Below, in pieces: positions 33,890 to 43,737 of a DNA stretch of 64,000 nucleotides (position 1 is its first letter; the number at the start of each line of letters is the position of its first letter). The position numbers and the translations under genes were made by a program. The notes beneath the pieces were generated by a model, which made no database searches, was not told the origin of the DNA, and was given only the letters and a program-made list of their open reading frames with translations. This stretch comes from Microcella humidisoli (lineage in GTDB: Bacteria; Actinomycetota; Actinomycetes; Actinomycetales; Microbacteriaceae), in NCBI RefSeq assembly GCF_024362325.1, contig NZ_CP101497.1, forward strand, positions 62,001 through 126,000, in the 5' to 3' direction.

Positions 33890-34885
33890 CTACTCCTCCA
33901 TGACGGAGTCGGGCTGGATGTCGATCTTTGCGCCAGTGAGTTTGGCCGCGAGACGGGCGTTCTGACCCTCTTTGCCGATCGCGAGCGAGAGCTGGTAGTC
34001 GGGCACGAGAGCGCGCACGGCCTTCGTCGTCGGGTCGATGACGAACGCGCTCGACACCTTCGCGGGAGACAGCGCGTTGGCCACGAACGTCGCCAGGTCG
34101 TCGCTGTGGTCGACGATGTCGATCTTCTCGGCGCCGAGCTCGGCCGTCACGGCGCGCACGCGCTGCCCGAGCTCGCCGATGCACGCGCCCTTGGCGTTGA
34201 CGCCGGGCTCGAGCGAGCGCACGGCGATCTTCGTGCGGTGGCCGGCCTCGCGCGCGAGCGCCGTGATCTCGACGATGCCGTTGGCGATCTCGGGAACCTC
34301 GAGCGCGAAGAGCTTGCGCACGAGCGAGGGGTGGGTGCGGCTGACCGTGATCTGCGGGCCCTTGAGGCCCTTCGAGACGCTCGTCACGTAGACGCGGATG
34401 CGGCTGCCGTGCGTGTACTCCTCGCCCGGAACCTGCTCCTCCGGCGGCAGGATCGCCTCGACCGCGCCGAGGTCGATGTGGATCATGCGCGGGTTCGGGC
34501 CCTGCTGGATGACGCCCGCGACGATGTCGCCCTCGCGCCCCTTGAACTCGCCGAGCACGCGGTCGTCGCCGATGTCGCGCAAGCGCTGGTTGATGACCTG
34601 CTTCGCCGCGAACGCGGCGATGCGGCCGAAGTCGTCGGGGCTGTCGGGGGCCTCGCCGATGAGCATGCCCTCGTCGTCGAACTCGGGAACGTAGACCGTG
34701 ACGTGACCGGTCTTGCGATCGAGCTCGACGCGCGGCTGCGGCTGCTCGGCGTCGCGCGGCTCGTCGTGGTCGGTGTGCTTGAGGTAGGCCGTGAGGATGG
34801 CCTGCTCGATGATCTGCACGAGCTCGTCGAACGGGATTTCCCGCTCGCGCTCCATCATCCTCAGGATGCTCAGGTCGATGTCCAC
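33890..34885 (-). CDS. nusA: Transcription termination/antitermination factor NusA
   Basis: A 331-residue NusA: N-terminal RNA polymerase-binding domain (IIEQAILTAYLKH, with short acidic insert), S1 domain (about 110-180, GDIVAGVIQQGPNPRMI) and two KH domains (VRSLEPGVNAKGACIGELGQRVRAV; PDYQLSLAIGKEGQNARLAAKLTG). The acidic C-terminal repeats of E. coli NusA are absent, as usual for Gram-positives. GTG 34885 is preceded by GGAGG at 8 nt. rimP, normally directly upstream, is missing: proS ends about 100 bp upstream instead. Confidence 0.95.
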   Translation of the reverse strand: MDIDLSILRMMEREREIPFDELVQIIEQAILTAYLKHTDHDEPRDAEQPQPRVELDRKTGHVTVYVPEFDDEGMLIGEAPDSPDDFGRIAAFAAKQVINQRLRDIGDDRVLGEFKGREGDIVAGVIQQGPNPRMIHIDLGAVEAILPPEEQVPGEEYTHGSRIRVYVTSVSKGLKGPQITVSRTHPSLVRKLFALEVPEIANGIVEITALAREAGHRTKIAVRSLEPGVNAKGACIGELGQRVRAVTAELGAEKIDIVDHSDDLATFVANALSPAKVSSAFVIDPTTKAVRALVPDYQLSLAIGKEGQNARLAAKLTGAKIDIQPDSVMEE

Positions 34886-34985
34886 GTGGGGTACCTCCGC
34901 TATTCGGTTGAGACCGCGCGACCGACCGTGGCGCGCGCAGTGCGAGCCCCCACGATACCGGACCCCCGCGGGCCGCGCGCCCCGC

Positions 34986-36755
34986 TCAGCGGGTGGCGCG
35001 GAGGCGCTCGACGACCTCGCTCAGCGCGATCTCGCTGCGCTCACCCGAGGCCCGGTTCCAGAACTCGACGATGCCATCGGCGGCCCCGCGGCCGACCACG
35101 ACGACGAGCGGCACGCCGATGAGCTCGGCATCGCCGAACTTCACGCCCGGCGAGACCTTGGGGCGGTCGTCGTAGAGCGTGTCGAACCCGGCGCCGTCGA
35201 GCTCGCTCACGAGCGTCTCGGCGACCGTGTAGGCGAGTTCGTCGCGCCCCGCGGCGACGACGTGTACGTCGAACGGCGCGACCTCGCGGGGCCAGACGAG
35301 CCCCTTCTCGTCGTGCGCGTTCTCGGCGATCACGGCGAGGATGCGCGTGACGCCGATGCCGTATGACCCCATCGTGACCGTCACGAGCTTGCCGTTCTCG
35401 TCGAGCACCTGCAGGCCGAGCGCCTCGGCGTACTTGCGGCCGAGCTGGAACACGTGCCCGATCTCCATGCCCCGGGCCAGTTCGACGGGGCCGCTGCCGT
35501 CGGGGGCGGGGTCGCCCGCCCGCACCTCGGCGATGTCGACGCGGCCGTCGCCGACGAAGTCGCGCCCGGCGACGAGGTGGTACACGTGCTTCTCGGGCTC
35601 GTTGGCACCCGTGATCCACGCCGTGCCGTCGCCGACGCGGGGGTCGAGCAGGTACCGGATGCCGGTGCTCGAGTTCTCACCGAGCACGGGTCCGCTCGGG
35701 CCCCAGGGCCCGATATAGCCCTTCACGAGGCCCTTCGCGGCGGCGAAGTCCTCGTCGGTCGCCGCCTCGACGGCCGCGGGAGCGAAAGCCACCTCGGCGC
35801 GTTTCAGATCGACCTCGCGGTCACCGGGAACGCCGACGACGACGAGTTCCTTCGCGCCGTCGAGGTGCGTGAGGCGCAGCACGACATTCTTGAGCGTGTC
35901 GCCCGCCTCCCAGAGGCGTTCGGCCCGCGGGTACCGTTCGTTCGAGAGCGCGACGAGCGTCGCGATCGTGGGCGTCTCCGGCGAATCGTGGATGACCGCC
36001 GCGGGCACCCCCGAGGCGTCGACAGGCTCGGCCACGGGCACGCGGTAGGCCTCGACGTTGGCGGCGTAGCCGCCAGCCGAGCGCACGAAGGTGTCTTCGC
36101 CGATCGGGATGGGGTGCAGGAACTCCTCGCTGCGCGAGCCGCCCATGGCGCCGGCATCGGCCTGAACGATGACGTACTCGAGCCCCAGTCGCGTGAAGAT
36201 GCGCTCGTAGGCGTCGCGCTGCGCCTGGTACGCGGCATCCAGCCCCGCGTCGTCGATATCGAACGAGTACGCGTCCTTCATCGAGAACTCGCGGCCACGC
36301 AGCAGCCCCGCCCGGGGGCGAGCCTCGTCGCGGTACTTGTCCTGGATCTGGTAGATCGCGAGCGGCAGGTCTTTGTAGCTGCTGTAGAGGTCTTTCACGA
36401 GCAGCGTGAAGACCTCTTCGTGTGTCGGGGCGAGCAGGTAGTCGGCGCCGCGGCGGTCTTGCAAGCGGAAGATGCCGTCGCCGTACTCCTCCCACCGACC
36501 CGTGGCCTCGTAGGGCTCGCGCGGCAGCAGTGCCGGGAAGTGCACTTCCTGCGCCCCGGCGTTCGCCATCTCCTCGCGGATGACCGTCTCGATGCGGCGG
36601 CGCACCTTCAGGCCGAGCGGCAACCACGCGAACACGCCGGGGGCCTGACGGCGGATGTAGCCCGCCCGCACGAGCAGTCGGTGGCTCGCGACCTCGGCAT
36701 CGGCCGGGTCATCGCGGAGGGTGCGGACGAAGAGCTGGGAGAGGCGCGTGGTCAC
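34986..36755 (-). CDS. proS: Prolyl-tRNA synthetase
   Basis: A 589-residue class II synthetase of the bacterial type. Motif 1 ([26 protein letters not shown]), motif 2 ([25 protein letters not shown]), motif 3 ([18 protein letters not shown]) and the C-terminal anticodon-binding domain ([12 protein letters not shown] to the end) are present. The editing insertion (INS) domain between motifs 2 and 3 (about 225-390) is also present. It charges tRNA-Pro in the cytosol. GTG 36755 lies 6 nt behind TAGTCT on the same strand, so translation is probably leaderless. Confidence 0.95.
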   Translation of the reverse strand: MTTRLSQLFVRTLRDDPADAEVASHRLLVRAGYIRRQAPGVFAWLPLGLKVRRRIETVIREEMANAGAQEVHFPALLPREPYEATGRWEEYGDGIFRLQDRRGADYLLAPTHEEVFTLLVKDLYSSYKDLPLAIYQIQDKYRDEARPRAGLLRGREFSMKDAYSFDIDDAGLDAAYQAQRDAYERIFTRLGLEYVIVQADAGAMGGSRSEEFLHPIPIGEDTFVRSAGGYAANVEAYRVPVAEPVDASGVPAAVIHDSPETPTIATLVALSNERYPRAERLWEAGDTLKNVVLRLTHLDGAKELVVVGVPGDREVDLKRAEVAFAPAAVEAATDEDFAAAKGLVKGYIGPWGPSGPVLGENSSTGIRYLLDPRVGDGTAWITGANEPEKHVYHLVAGRDFVGDGRVDIAEVRAGDPAPDGSGPVELARGMEIGHVFQLGRKYAEALGLQVLDENGKLVTVTMGSYGIGVTRILAVIAENAHDEKGLVWPREVAPFDVHVVAAGRDELAYTVAETLVSELDGAGFDTLYDDRPKVSPGVKFGDAELIGVPLVVVVGRGAADGIVEFWNRASGERSEIALSEVVERLRATR

Positions 36756-36761
36756 CGGCCC

Positions 36762-36767
36762 AGACTA
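36762..36767 (-). promoter_or_regulatory. -10-like TAGTCT for proS (leaderless)
   Basis: Minus-strand TAGTCT, 6 nt before GTG 36755. Confidence 0.5.
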
Positions 36768-36804
36768 CTTGGCCGCGACACGGCCTCCGCGTGGTGGTCG
36801 CCAT

Positions 36805-36821
36805 GCCCCCCGTTTGGGGGC
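36805..36821. terminator. GCCCCC/GGGGGC hairpin upstream of proS
   Basis: A 6-bp all-GC stem (36805-36810 with 36816-36821) and CGTTT loop, upstream of the predicted proS transcription start. It could end a minus-strand transcript coming from ispG or from an RNA in the gap. Confidence 0.4.
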
Positions 36822-37034
36822 CAGAATGGAAACAGGCCTGCGAGCGATGGCAAGGGGGGCTTGGATCGCTCGCAGGCCCTTCCCGTCTCGCGAAGACTCG
36901 CACGACGGGAAACCCGCACGACGGAAGAGCCCCCCTGAGCGATCCGATGCGGATCGTGCACCGCCCCCCGGTGCTGTCAGTCGGCTCCCCCGGCCGATGG
37001 TGCCAGCGTACTGACGGGTCCGTCGCGGGGGTCA

Positions 37035-37052
37035 GTCCCCCGATGGGGGGAC
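37035..37052 (-). terminator. ispG 3' hairpin with competing alternative
   Basis: GTCCCCC (37035-37041) pairs with GGGGGAC within 37046-37052. The same C-run also pairs with GGGGG at 37027-37031 (CGGGGG-TCAGT-CCCCCG, 37026-37042), so the two hairpins exclude each other. It lies 25 bp beyond the ispG stop. Confidence 0.45.
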
Positions 37053-37076
37053 ACCCTCCCTCACGAACGCCGCGGG

Positions 37077-38225
37077 TCAGGCCGTGACGACCTGCGGCTC
37101 GCCGACCGGAGCATCCGGCATCGACGCCGCGAGGCGGTTCGCTTCTTCGATGAGCGTCGCGACGATCTCGTTCTCGGGCACGGTCTTGATGACCTCGCCC
37201 TTCACGAAGATCTGACCCTTACCGTTGCCCGAGGCGACCCCGAGGTCGGCTTCGCGCGCCTCACCGGGACCGTTGACGACGCAGCCCATGACCGCCACGC
37301 GCAGCGGCACGGTCATGCCCTCGAGGCCCTTCGTGACGTCTTCCGCGAGGGTGTAGACGTCGACCTGGGCGCGCCCGCACGAGGGGCACGAGACGATCTC
37401 GAGCTTGCGCTCGCGCAGGTTGAGGCTCTCGAGAATCTTGAGCCCCACCTTCACCTCTTCTGCCGGCGGGGCCGACAGCGAGACGCGGATAGTGTCGCCG
37501 ATGCCCTCGCTCAGCAGGATGCCGAACGCCGTCGCACTCTTGATCGTGCCCTGGAAGGCAGGCCCGGCCTCGGTGACCCCGAGGTGCAGGGGCCAGTCGC
37601 CCCGCTCAGCGAGCTGGCGGTAGGCCTTGACCATCACGATGGGGTCGTTGTGCTTGACCGAGATCTTGAAGTCGTGGAAGTCGTGCTCTTCGAACAGGCT
37701 CGCCTCCCAGACGGCGCTCTCGACGAGGGCCTCGGCGGTCGGCTTGCCGTACTTCTGCAGCAGGCGCGGGTCGAGCGAGCCGGCGTTGACGCCGATGCGG
37801 ATGCTCACGCCGGCGTCTTTCGCCCGCTTGGCGATCTCGGCGACCTGGTCGTCGAACTTGCGGATGTTGCCCGGGTTCACGCGCACCGCAGCGCAGCCGG
37901 CATCGATCGCCTGGTAGACGTACTTCGGCTGGAAGTGGATGTCGGCGATGACCGGGATCTGGCTCTTCTTCGCGATGATGTGAAGCACATCCGCGTCGTC
38001 CTGGCTCGGCACGGCGACGCGCACGATGTCGCATCCCGTCGCGGTGAGCTCGGCGATCTGCTGCAGCGTCGCGTTGATGTCGGTCGTGGGCGTCGTCGTC
38101 ATCGACTGGACGCTCACCTGGTGGTCGCTGCCCACCATGACCTTGCCGACCTTGATCTGGCGGGTCTTGCGGCGAGGGGCGAGGGTCTCAGGGACCTTGG
38201 GCATTCCGAGATTCACAGCGGGCAC
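37077..38225 (-). CDS. ispG: (E)-4-hydroxy-3-methylbut-2-enyl-diphosphate synthase
   Basis: A 382-residue IspG of the MEP isoprenoid pathway, converting methylerythritol cyclodiphosphate to HMBPP. The TIM barrel begins [21 protein letters not shown]; the C-terminal [4Fe-4S] domain has [10 protein letters not shown] and [16 protein letters not shown], giving the three Cys ligands. Three possible starts are close: GTG 38225 is preferred because TACACT ends 7 nt before it; GTG 38216 and ATG 38204 are alternatives. It lies between rseP and proS, with dxr of the same pathway two genes upstream. Confidence 0.95.
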   Translation of the reverse strand: MPAVNLGMPKVPETLAPRRKTRQIKVGKVMVGSDHQVSVQSMTTTPTTDINATLQQIAELTATGCDIVRVAVPSQDDADVLHIIAKKSQIPVIADIHFQPKYVYQAIDAGCAAVRVNPGNIRKFDDQVAEIAKRAKDAGVSIRIGVNAGSLDPRLLQKYGKPTAEALVESAVWEASLFEEHDFHDFKISVKHNDPIVMVKAYRQLAERGDWPLHLGVTEAGPAFQGTIKSATAFGILLSEGIGDTIRVSLSAPPAEEVKVGLKILESLNLRERKLEIVSCPSCGRAQVDVYTLAEDVTKGLEGMTVPLRVAVMGCVVNGPGEAREADLGVASGNGKGQIFVKGEVIKTVPENEIVATLIEEANRLAASMPDAPVGEPQVVTA

Positions 38226-38232
38226 GATGCCC

Positions 38233-38238
38233 AGTGTA
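38233..38238 (-). promoter_or_regulatory. -10-like TACACT for ispG (leaderless)
   Basis: Minus-strand TACACT, 7 nt before GTG 38225. Confidence 0.45.
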
Positions 38239-38278
38239 CGACCCGCGCCTGAACTCGTCTCGTCAGGAGCGCTACCCG

Positions 38279-39604
38279 CTAGAACAGCGTGACGGGCTTG
38301 ACGATGTCGGCGTAGATGAGCAGCGCGCTCATCACACCGAGTACGAGCACGACCGCGAGGGTCACCGGCACGAGCTTTGCCGTGTCGATCGGGCCCGGGT
38401 CGGGCTTGCCCCGCAGCTTCGCGAACCAGCGCCGCAGACCTTCCCACAGCGCCCCCGCGACGTGACCACCGTCGAGCGGCAGCAGCGGGATGAGGTTGAA
38501 CACGAAGAGCGCCACGTTGAGCGACGCGATGAGCCCGGTGAGGAACGAGACGCGCTCGACGACCGGGATCGTGTCGATGCTCGCGATCTCGCCCGCGATC
38601 CGGCCGACGCCCACGACGCTGATCGGTCCGTTCGGGTCGCGCTCCTCGGACCCGAAGGCCGCCGCCGCGACGTCGATCATGCGCTGCGGCAGATTGAGGA
38701 TGATGCCGACGACGGCGGAGACGTTGTCGCCGACGGCGGGCAGCACGGCCGTGACGGGCTGCTGCACGGTCTCGTAGGCGGGCGCGATGCCGATGAACCC
38801 GACCTGCTGCGTCCGGGCCTCGCCGTCGGCACCCTCGACGACGCGTCCGCGCTCGTCGACGACGTAGCGCTCGGTCAGGAGGGGCGTGACGCTCGTGCGC
38901 ACCGCGGCGCCGTCGCGCTCGACCTCGACGGCGAGCGAGCGGCCGGCCGCGTCGCGCACGACCGCGAGCACGGCATCCCACGATTCGATCGGCTGACCGT
39001 CGATCGCGACGATGCGATCGCCCGGCTGCAGGCCCGCCTCGGCGCCGGGGGCGAGCGGATCACCGGGCGCGCACTCCTGCCGCTCACTCGTCGCGGGCAG
39101 CACGCACTCGTTGACGCTGCCGAGGGTCGTCGACGGCTGTGCGACCCCGAAGCCCATGAGCACGACGGCGTAGAGCACGATCGCGATGAGGAGGTTCATG
39201 AACGGACCGCCGAGCATGATGACGACGCGCTTCCACACCGCGAGTCGGTAGAAGGTGCGGTGCTCTTCGCCCTCGGGAATCGTGTCGGCCGAGGCGCTGC
39301 GCGCGTCCTGCACGAGCGTCTCGAAGAACCCGGTCGACGCCGCGCGGGCGGCGCGGCCCGCCATGGGCGGGTACATGCCCGCCATCGAGATGTAGCCGCC
39401 CAGCGGAATCCACTTGAACCCGTACTCGGTTTCGCCCCGACGCCACGAGACCATCGTGCGCCCGAACCCGATCATGAACTGGCCGACGCGAACGCCGAAG
39501 AGCTTCGCGGGCACGAAGTGGCCGAGCTCGTGCAGGGCGATCGAGACGATGAGCCCGACGACCACCACGAGGATTCCGACGATGTACAGCAGCACGGTCT
39601 CCAC
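38279..39604 (-). CDS. rseP: Site-2 intramembrane metalloprotease RseP/Rip1
   Basis: A 441-residue M50 protease. The first membrane helix ends in the zinc site HELGH (about 25-29); a PDZ domain lies between about 165 and 265 ([20 protein letters not shown]). The third zinc ligand is in [15 protein letters not shown] of the next helix, and a last helix ends the protein. It cleaves anti-sigma factors and other membrane proteins within the bilayer. Gene order dxr-rseP-ispG is typical for actinobacteria. Confidence 0.92.
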   Translation of the reverse strand: METVLLYIVGILVVVVGLIVSIALHELGHFVPAKLFGVRVGQFMIGFGRTMVSWRRGETEYGFKWIPLGGYISMAGMYPPMAGRAARAASTGFFETLVQDARSASADTIPEGEEHRTFYRLAVWKRVVIMLGGPFMNLLIAIVLYAVVLMGFGVAQPSTTLGSVNECVLPATSERQECAPGDPLAPGAEAGLQPGDRIVAIDGQPIESWDAVLAVVRDAAGRSLAVEVERDGAAVRTSVTPLLTERYVVDERGRVVEGADGEARTQQVGFIGIAPAYETVQQPVTAVLPAVGDNVSAVVGIILNLPQRMIDVAAAAFGSEERDPNGPISVVGVGRIAGEIASIDTIPVVERVSFLTGLIASLNVALFVFNLIPLLPLDGGHVAGALWEGLRRWFAKLRGKPDPGPIDTAKLVPVTLAVVLVLGVMSALLIYADIVKPVTLF

Positions 39605-39678
39605 GAGCGGTCACTCTAGTGCCGGGCGCCCAGCGGGCGCTGGGCGGAGGCTACGAGGCGGCGATGAGCGCGTCGGGC

Positions 39679-40770
39679 CTACTGCGCCGCGATGAGCGCG
39701 TCGGCCTCCCGGCGCGCCCACGCCTCGGCCTCGAGCACGCCCTCGAGCGTCATCGCGAGCGGCTCGTGGCGGTCGACGACGGCGCGCACGGTGTCGACGA
39801 TGTCGAGATAGCCGATCGACCCGGCGTGGAAGGCGTGCACGGCCTGCTCGTTCGCGGCGTTGAACACTGCGGGGAAGGTCTCGCCCGCCTCCCCCACGTG
39901 CTTGGCGAGAGCGACCGCCGGGAACGCCTCGTCATCGAGCGGGGCGAAGGTCCAGGTGGATGCGGTGCTCCAGTCGAGCGGGGCCCCCGCGCCCGCGACG
40001 CGGTGCGGCCAGTCGAGCCCGAGCGAGATCGGCAGCCGCATGTCGGGCGGCGAGCACTGCGCGATCGTCGACCCATCGACGAACTCGACCATGGAGTGCA
40101 CGATCGACTGCGGGTGCACGGTGACCTCGATGCGGTCGTAGGGCACATCGAACAGCAAGTGGGCTTCGATGACCTCGAGTCCCTTGTTCACGAGCGTCGA
40201 CGAGTTGGTCGTGATGACGGTGCCCATGTCCCACGTCGGGTGCGCGAGCGCCTCGGCCGGCGTCACGCCGGCGAGCGATGCCCGCGAGCGTCCGCGGAAT
40301 GGCCCGCCGCTCGCCGTCAGCACGAGCCTGCGCACCTCGTGGCGCTCGCCCGCGAGCAGCGCCTGGGCGATCGCCGAGTGCTCGCTGTCGACCGGCACGA
40401 TCTGCCCGGGCGCCGCGAGGCTCGTGACGAGCGACCCGCCCACGATCAGGCTCTCCTTGTTCGCGAGCGCCAGGATGCGCCCCGCCTGCAGCGCCGCGAG
40501 GGTCGGCGCGAGACCGACCGACCCGGTGATGCCGTTGAGCACCACATCGCAGTGCACGTCGCGCACGAGCTGGGCCGCGGCCTCGGCGCCGAGGGCGACG
40601 TGCTCCACGGAGTGGGCGCGCGCCTGGGCCTCGACGAGCTCGCGGTTGCGGCCCGCTGCGAGCCCGACGACGCGGAACCGCTCGGGGTTGGCGGCGATGA
40701 CCTCGAGCGCCTGCACGCCGATCGAGCCCGTGGAACCCAGAACGATGACGTCGCGCATGGTTCTCATCAT
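39679..40770 (-). CDS. dxr: 1-deoxy-D-xylulose 5-phosphate reductoisomerase
   Basis: A 363-residue enzyme of the MEP pathway, producing 2-C-methyl-D-erythritol 4-phosphate with [18 protein letters not shown] is the NADPH site, [11 protein letters not shown] and [10 protein letters not shown] (metal-binding Asp/Glu) are active-site loops, and [10 protein letters not shown] covers the substrate. The first codons offer several starts; MRDVIVLG at ATG 40758 is the more conventional one. A 16-base repeat (39661-39676 and 39689-39704) straddles the stop codon, a small duplication of the gene end. Confidence 0.93.
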   Translation of the reverse strand: MMRTMRDVIVLGSTGSIGVQALEVIAANPERFRVVGLAAGRNRELVEAQARAHSVEHVALGAEAAAQLVRDVHCDVVLNGITGSVGLAPTLAALQAGRILALANKESLIVGGSLVTSLAAPGQIVPVDSEHSAIAQALLAGERHEVRRLVLTASGGPFRGRSRASLAGVTPAEALAHPTWDMGTVITTNSSTLVNKGLEVIEAHLLFDVPYDRIEVTVHPQSIVHSMVEFVDGSTIAQCSPPDMRLPISLGLDWPHRVAGAGAPLDWSTASTWTFAPLDDEAFPAVALAKHVGEAGETFPAVFNAANEQAVHAFHAGSIGYLDIVDTVRAVVDRHEPLAMTLEGVLEAEAWARREADALIAAQ

Positions 40771-40807
40771 GCCGGACGGCGGGCGGGCATCCCGCGCCGC
40801 GGACGAC

Positions 40808-41755
40808 CTATTCGACGATCTCGATGATCGAGACGAGGAACAGCAGGTCTTGCCCGCCGAGCGGGTGCGCCTCGGGGTCGGGACCGTAGGCGAACTCGGC
40901 GGGGATCGTCACGACGAGCGTCGTGCCGACCTGCTGGCCGATGAGCGCAGCCGAGAAGCCCTGGATGACGCCCGTGACCGGGAAGGTGGCGGGCGAGGCG
41001 CCGTAGCTCTGGTCGAAGACCTCGCCGGTCTGCCAGCTCGTGCCCTGGTAGTCGACGAGCACGGTCGAGTCGGCGGCCACGACGTCGCCGTCGCCCTGTT
41101 CGAGCACGGCGAGCAGCAGCTCGTCGGGCGCGCCGCCCTCGGGCAGCGTCACGACAGGCGGCGTCGCTCCGAGATCGATCTCGGGCACCCCCGAGGTCCA
41201 CTCGCCGGGAACGACGGGCTCCGGCGGGGCCTCGACCTCGATGACGTCGATGACGAAGAGCAGCGACTCGGTGCCCGAGAGCTCGAGCGCGGGAACACCC
41301 TCGGCGCCGAATCCATCGGCAGGCGGCACGACGATCGCCAGGCGGCTGCCCGGCGTCGAGCACTCGAGCGCCTGCGAGATGCCGACGAACTGCTCGCTCT
41401 CGGTGTCGATCGTGAAGGTCGCCGGCGTCGCGCCGCCGAAGCCCGTGGTCTCGATCTCGGCGCCCGTCTCGCCGTTGTAGAGCGTGTACTCGAACACGAT
41501 GGTGTCGCCGTTGGCGGCGGCATCGCCCTCGCCGGCCTCGAGCACGCGACGCTCGGTCGACTCGGCGCTCAGCGGGGCCTCGAACTCGGTGACGGGCGCG
41601 CTGCCGAAGGCGCCGTCGACGCTCACGGCGTCCGCTGCCGCGCCGGAGGGGAGGCAGTCGGCGTCGGCCGTCGTGCTCGCGGGAGCGCACGCGGCGAGCG
41701 AGACGAGCAGTCCGGCACTGAGGCCGAGGGCGATGGTCGAAGAGCTGCGGCGCAC
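40808..41755 (-). CDS. Lipoprotein with two FKBP-type peptidyl-prolyl isomerase domains
   Basis: A 315-residue exported lipoprotein: signal peptide with lipobox LAAC (Cys about 23). Two FKBP domains follow. The first (about 75-180: [30 protein letters not shown]) is divergent. The second (about 205-313: [53 protein letters not shown]) keeps the classic VxYxG, FD and IPxxxAYG elements. It probably helps folding of secreted proteins at the outer face of the membrane. GTG start with AGGATCC upstream. Confidence 0.85.
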   Translation of the reverse strand: MRRSSSTIALGLSAGLLVSLAACAPASTTADADCLPSGAAADAVSVDGAFGSAPVTEFEAPLSAESTERRVLEAGEGDAAANGDTIVFEYTLYNGETGAEIETTGFGGATPATFTIDTESEQFVGISQALECSTPGSRLAIVVPPADGFGAEGVPALELSGTESLLFVIDVIEVEAPPEPVVPGEWTSGVPEIDLGATPPVVTLPEGGAPDELLLAVLEQGDGDVVAADSTVLVDYQGTSWQTGEVFDQSYGASPATFPVTGVIQGFSAALIGQQVGTTLVVTIPAEFAYGPDPEAHPLGGQDLLFLVSIIEIVE

Positions 41756-41809
41756 GGGAGGATCCTCACGGTGGAACGGGCACGAAGTCCCTATCCTCCC
41801 ACGCCTCCC

Positions 41810-42298
41810 CTAGGACTCCGCTCGGAGTGTGCGCGGTTCGTGCCGCACGGGGAAGCTCACCGAGTTCGCGATGAAGCACAGCTCGCTCGCCCGATGGTGC
41901 AGCGCCTCGGCCCGGCGCGCATCCTCGTCGTCGTGATGGGCCGAGAGCGTCACGACCGGCCGCAGCGTCGCCTCGATGAGCCGGCCTCCGTCGCCCTCCT
42001 GTTGCAGCGTGCCGCTCGCCGCATCGCGATAGTCGACGACGACGATGCCGTTGACCGCGGCGACGTGCAGATAGCTGAGCATGTGGCACTGCGCGAGCGC
42101 GGCGATCACGAGCTCCTCGGGGTTCCAGCGATCGGCATCGCCGCGGAACACCCGATCGCTCGATCCGGCGATCTCGTGCTGCTTGCCGTCGGCTCGGATG
42201 CGGTGGTCGCGACCGTAGGAGCGGTACGTCGCCGTGCCCTCGCCCCGGTTGCCCGTCCACTGCACCTCGACGGCGTAGCCGTGCTGATCGTGCACCAT
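41810..42298 (-). CDS. OsmC-family peroxiredoxin-like protein
   Basis: A 162-residue OsmC/Ohr-type protein with the two redox cysteines in AALAQCHMLSYLH and ASELCFIANSVSFPV, about 60 residues apart. The family reduces organic hydroperoxides using low-molecular-weight thiols. ATG 42298 has GAGGAG upstream. It is divergent from gabT with a 57-bp shared promoter region. Confidence 0.88.
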   Translation of the reverse strand: MVHDQHGYAVEVQWTGNRGEGTATYRSYGRDHRIRADGKQHEIAGSSDRVFRGDADRWNPEELVIAALAQCHMLSYLHVAAVNGIVVVDYRDAASGTLQQEGDGGRLIEATLRPVVTLSAHHDDEDARRAEALHHRASELCFIANSVSFPVRHEPRTLRAES

Positions 42299-42340
42299 GC
42301 GGACTCCTCTCGCACCCAGCCGCCTGCGAGGGGCCGGGAG

Positions 42341-42346
42341 TACACT
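42341..42346 (+). promoter_or_regulatory. -10-like TACACT for gabT
   Basis: TACACT ends 9 nt before ATG 42356; the leader would be a few bases at most and no ribosome site is present. Confidence 0.4.
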
Positions 42347-42355
42347 CATCCCACC

Positions 42356-43729
42356 ATGACTGACACTCTTTCTGCGCCCGCAGCCCCGTCATTCGAGGGC
42401 TCCGCCCCCGCCTCCGCGCCCATCGCGCAGGAGCGCCACATCGTCACCGCGATCCCCGGCCCGGCCTCGCAGGCGCTGCACGAGCGCCGGCTCGCCGTGG
42501 TGAGCGCGGGCGTCGGCACCGCGCTGCCGGTCTACATCGACCGCGCGCATGACGCGATCGTCGTCGACGTCGACGGCAACCACTTCATCGACCTCGGCGG
42601 CGGCATCGGCGTCATGGGCGTCGGCCACACCAACGACGCGGTCGTCGCCGCTGTGCAGGAGCAGGTCGCCAAGGTGACGCACACGCTCTTCACCGTGACG
42701 CCCTACGAGCCCTACGTGCGCGTCGCCGAGCTGCTCGTGCAGCACACGCCCGGCGATCACGCGAAGAAGGTCGTGCTCGTCAACTCGGGCGCCGAGGCCC
42801 TCGAGAACGCCGTGAAGATCGCCCGCAAGCACACCGGCCGCGCCGGCGTCGCGGTGCTCGACCACGGCTACCACGGCCGCACCAACCTCACGATGGCCAT
42901 GAACTTCAAGGCCATGCCCTACAACCTGGGCTTCGGGCCGTTCGCGAGCAACATCTACCACGCCCCCAGCTCGTACCCCTTCCACGACGGCCTCTCGGGC
43001 GCCGAGGCCGCGAAGCGCACGATCTCGTACCTCGAGAAGCGCGTCGGCGCCGCCGACCTCGCGTGCCTCGTCGCCGAGCCCGTGCAGGGCGAGGGCGGCT
43101 TCATCGTGCCCGCCGAGGGCTACCTCGTCGCCCTGCAGGAGTGGTGCACCGCCAACGGCGTCGTCTTCATCGCCGACGAGGTGCAGTCGGGTGTCGCCCG
43201 CACGGGCGCCTACTACGCGAGCGAGCACTTCGGCCTCGTCCCCGACATGATCACGACGGCGAAGGGCATCGCGGGCGGCATGGTGCTCGCGGGCGTCGTC
43301 GGCCGCGCCGAGATCATGGACAGCTCGCACGCCGGCGGCCTCGGCGGCACCTACGGGGGCAACCCCGTGGCGTGCGCGGCCGCGATCGCCGTGTTCGAGC
43401 AGATCGAGCAGCGCGACCTGCTCGGTCAGGCGAAGCGCATCGAATCGGTGCTGAAGCCCCTGCTGCTCGAGCTGCAGGCGAAGCACCCGAGCATCGGCGA
43501 CGTGCGCGGCATGGGCGCCATGCTCGCGATCGAGTTCGTCGACCCCGAGACCCACGAGCCCGACGCCGCGATCGTGTCGCGCGCCGTCGCCGCCGCCGCC
43601 CAGCAGGGCGTGCTGCTGCTGAGCGCGGGCACCTACGGCAACGTCATCCGGTTCCTGCCCGCCCTCACCATCAGCGACGAGCTGCTGCGCGAGGCGGTCG
43701 GCGTGCTCGACGCGGCGCTCTCGGCCTGA
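42356..43729 (+). CDS. gabT: 4-aminobutyrate aminotransferase
   Basis: A 457-residue class III aminotransferase. NSGAEALENAVKIAR binds the PLP phosphate, DHGYHGRTNLTMAMN stacks on the ring, VAEPVQGEGGF and FIADEVQSGVARTG (PLP Asp) are present, and K in TTAKGIAGGM is the Schiff-base lysine. GabT moves the amino group of GABA to 2-oxoglutarate, giving succinate semialdehyde. No gabD is adjacent, but the polyamine importer nearby could supply putrescine, a GABA precursor (inference). Confidence 0.9.
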   Translation: MTDTLSAPAAPSFEGSAPASAPIAQERHIVTAIPGPASQALHERRLAVVSAGVGTALPVYIDRAHDAIVVDVDGNHFIDLGGGIGVMGVGHTNDAVVAAVQEQVAKVTHTLFTVTPYEPYVRVAELLVQHTPGDHAKKVVLVNSGAEALENAVKIARKHTGRAGVAVLDHGYHGRTNLTMAMNFKAMPYNLGFGPFASNIYHAPSSYPFHDGLSGAEAAKRTISYLEKRVGAADLACLVAEPVQGEGGFIVPAEGYLVALQEWCTANGVVFIADEVQSGVARTGAYYASEHFGLVPDMITTAKGIAGGMVLAGVVGRAEIMDSSHAGGLGGTYGGNPVACAAAIAVFEQIEQRDLLGQAKRIESVLKPLLLELQAKHPSIGDVRGMGAMLAIEFVDPETHEPDAAIVSRAVAAAAQQGVLLLSAGTYGNVIRFLPALTISDELLREAVGVLDAALSA

Positions 43730-43737
43730 CGCACCGC

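Larger units (their letters stand above)
36756..37076. ncRNA. Hairpin-rich ispG-proS gap, candidate structured RNA(s)
   Basis: No ORF is supported in these 320 bp, but at least seven stem-loops are packed in. The largest is a perfect 14-bp stem 36835-36848/36865-36878 topped by CAAG/CTTG (36851-36854/36860-36863) whose minus-strand loop is a C-run. Others are 36882-36909, GATCCG-ATG-CGGATC 36941-36955, 36958-36974 with a CCCCC loop on the plus strand, 36981-36997 with loop TCCCCCG, 37026-37042 and 37035-37052. C-run loops recall the actinobacterial 6C RNA class in outline, but the arrangement here is not a clear match. Transcription has not been shown; strand is unknown. Confidence 0.4.

Noticed and set aside
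36835..36974. Direct assignment of a 6C RNA
   Set aside because: The two C-run hairpin loops that stand out lie on opposite strands, whereas 6C RNA needs both on one strand; kept only as a structured-RNA candidate.
38226..38981. N-terminal extension of ispG into the rseP region
   Set aside because: The extension is antisense-like Arg-rich sequence overlapping rseP; IspG proteins start near the GTG at 38225.
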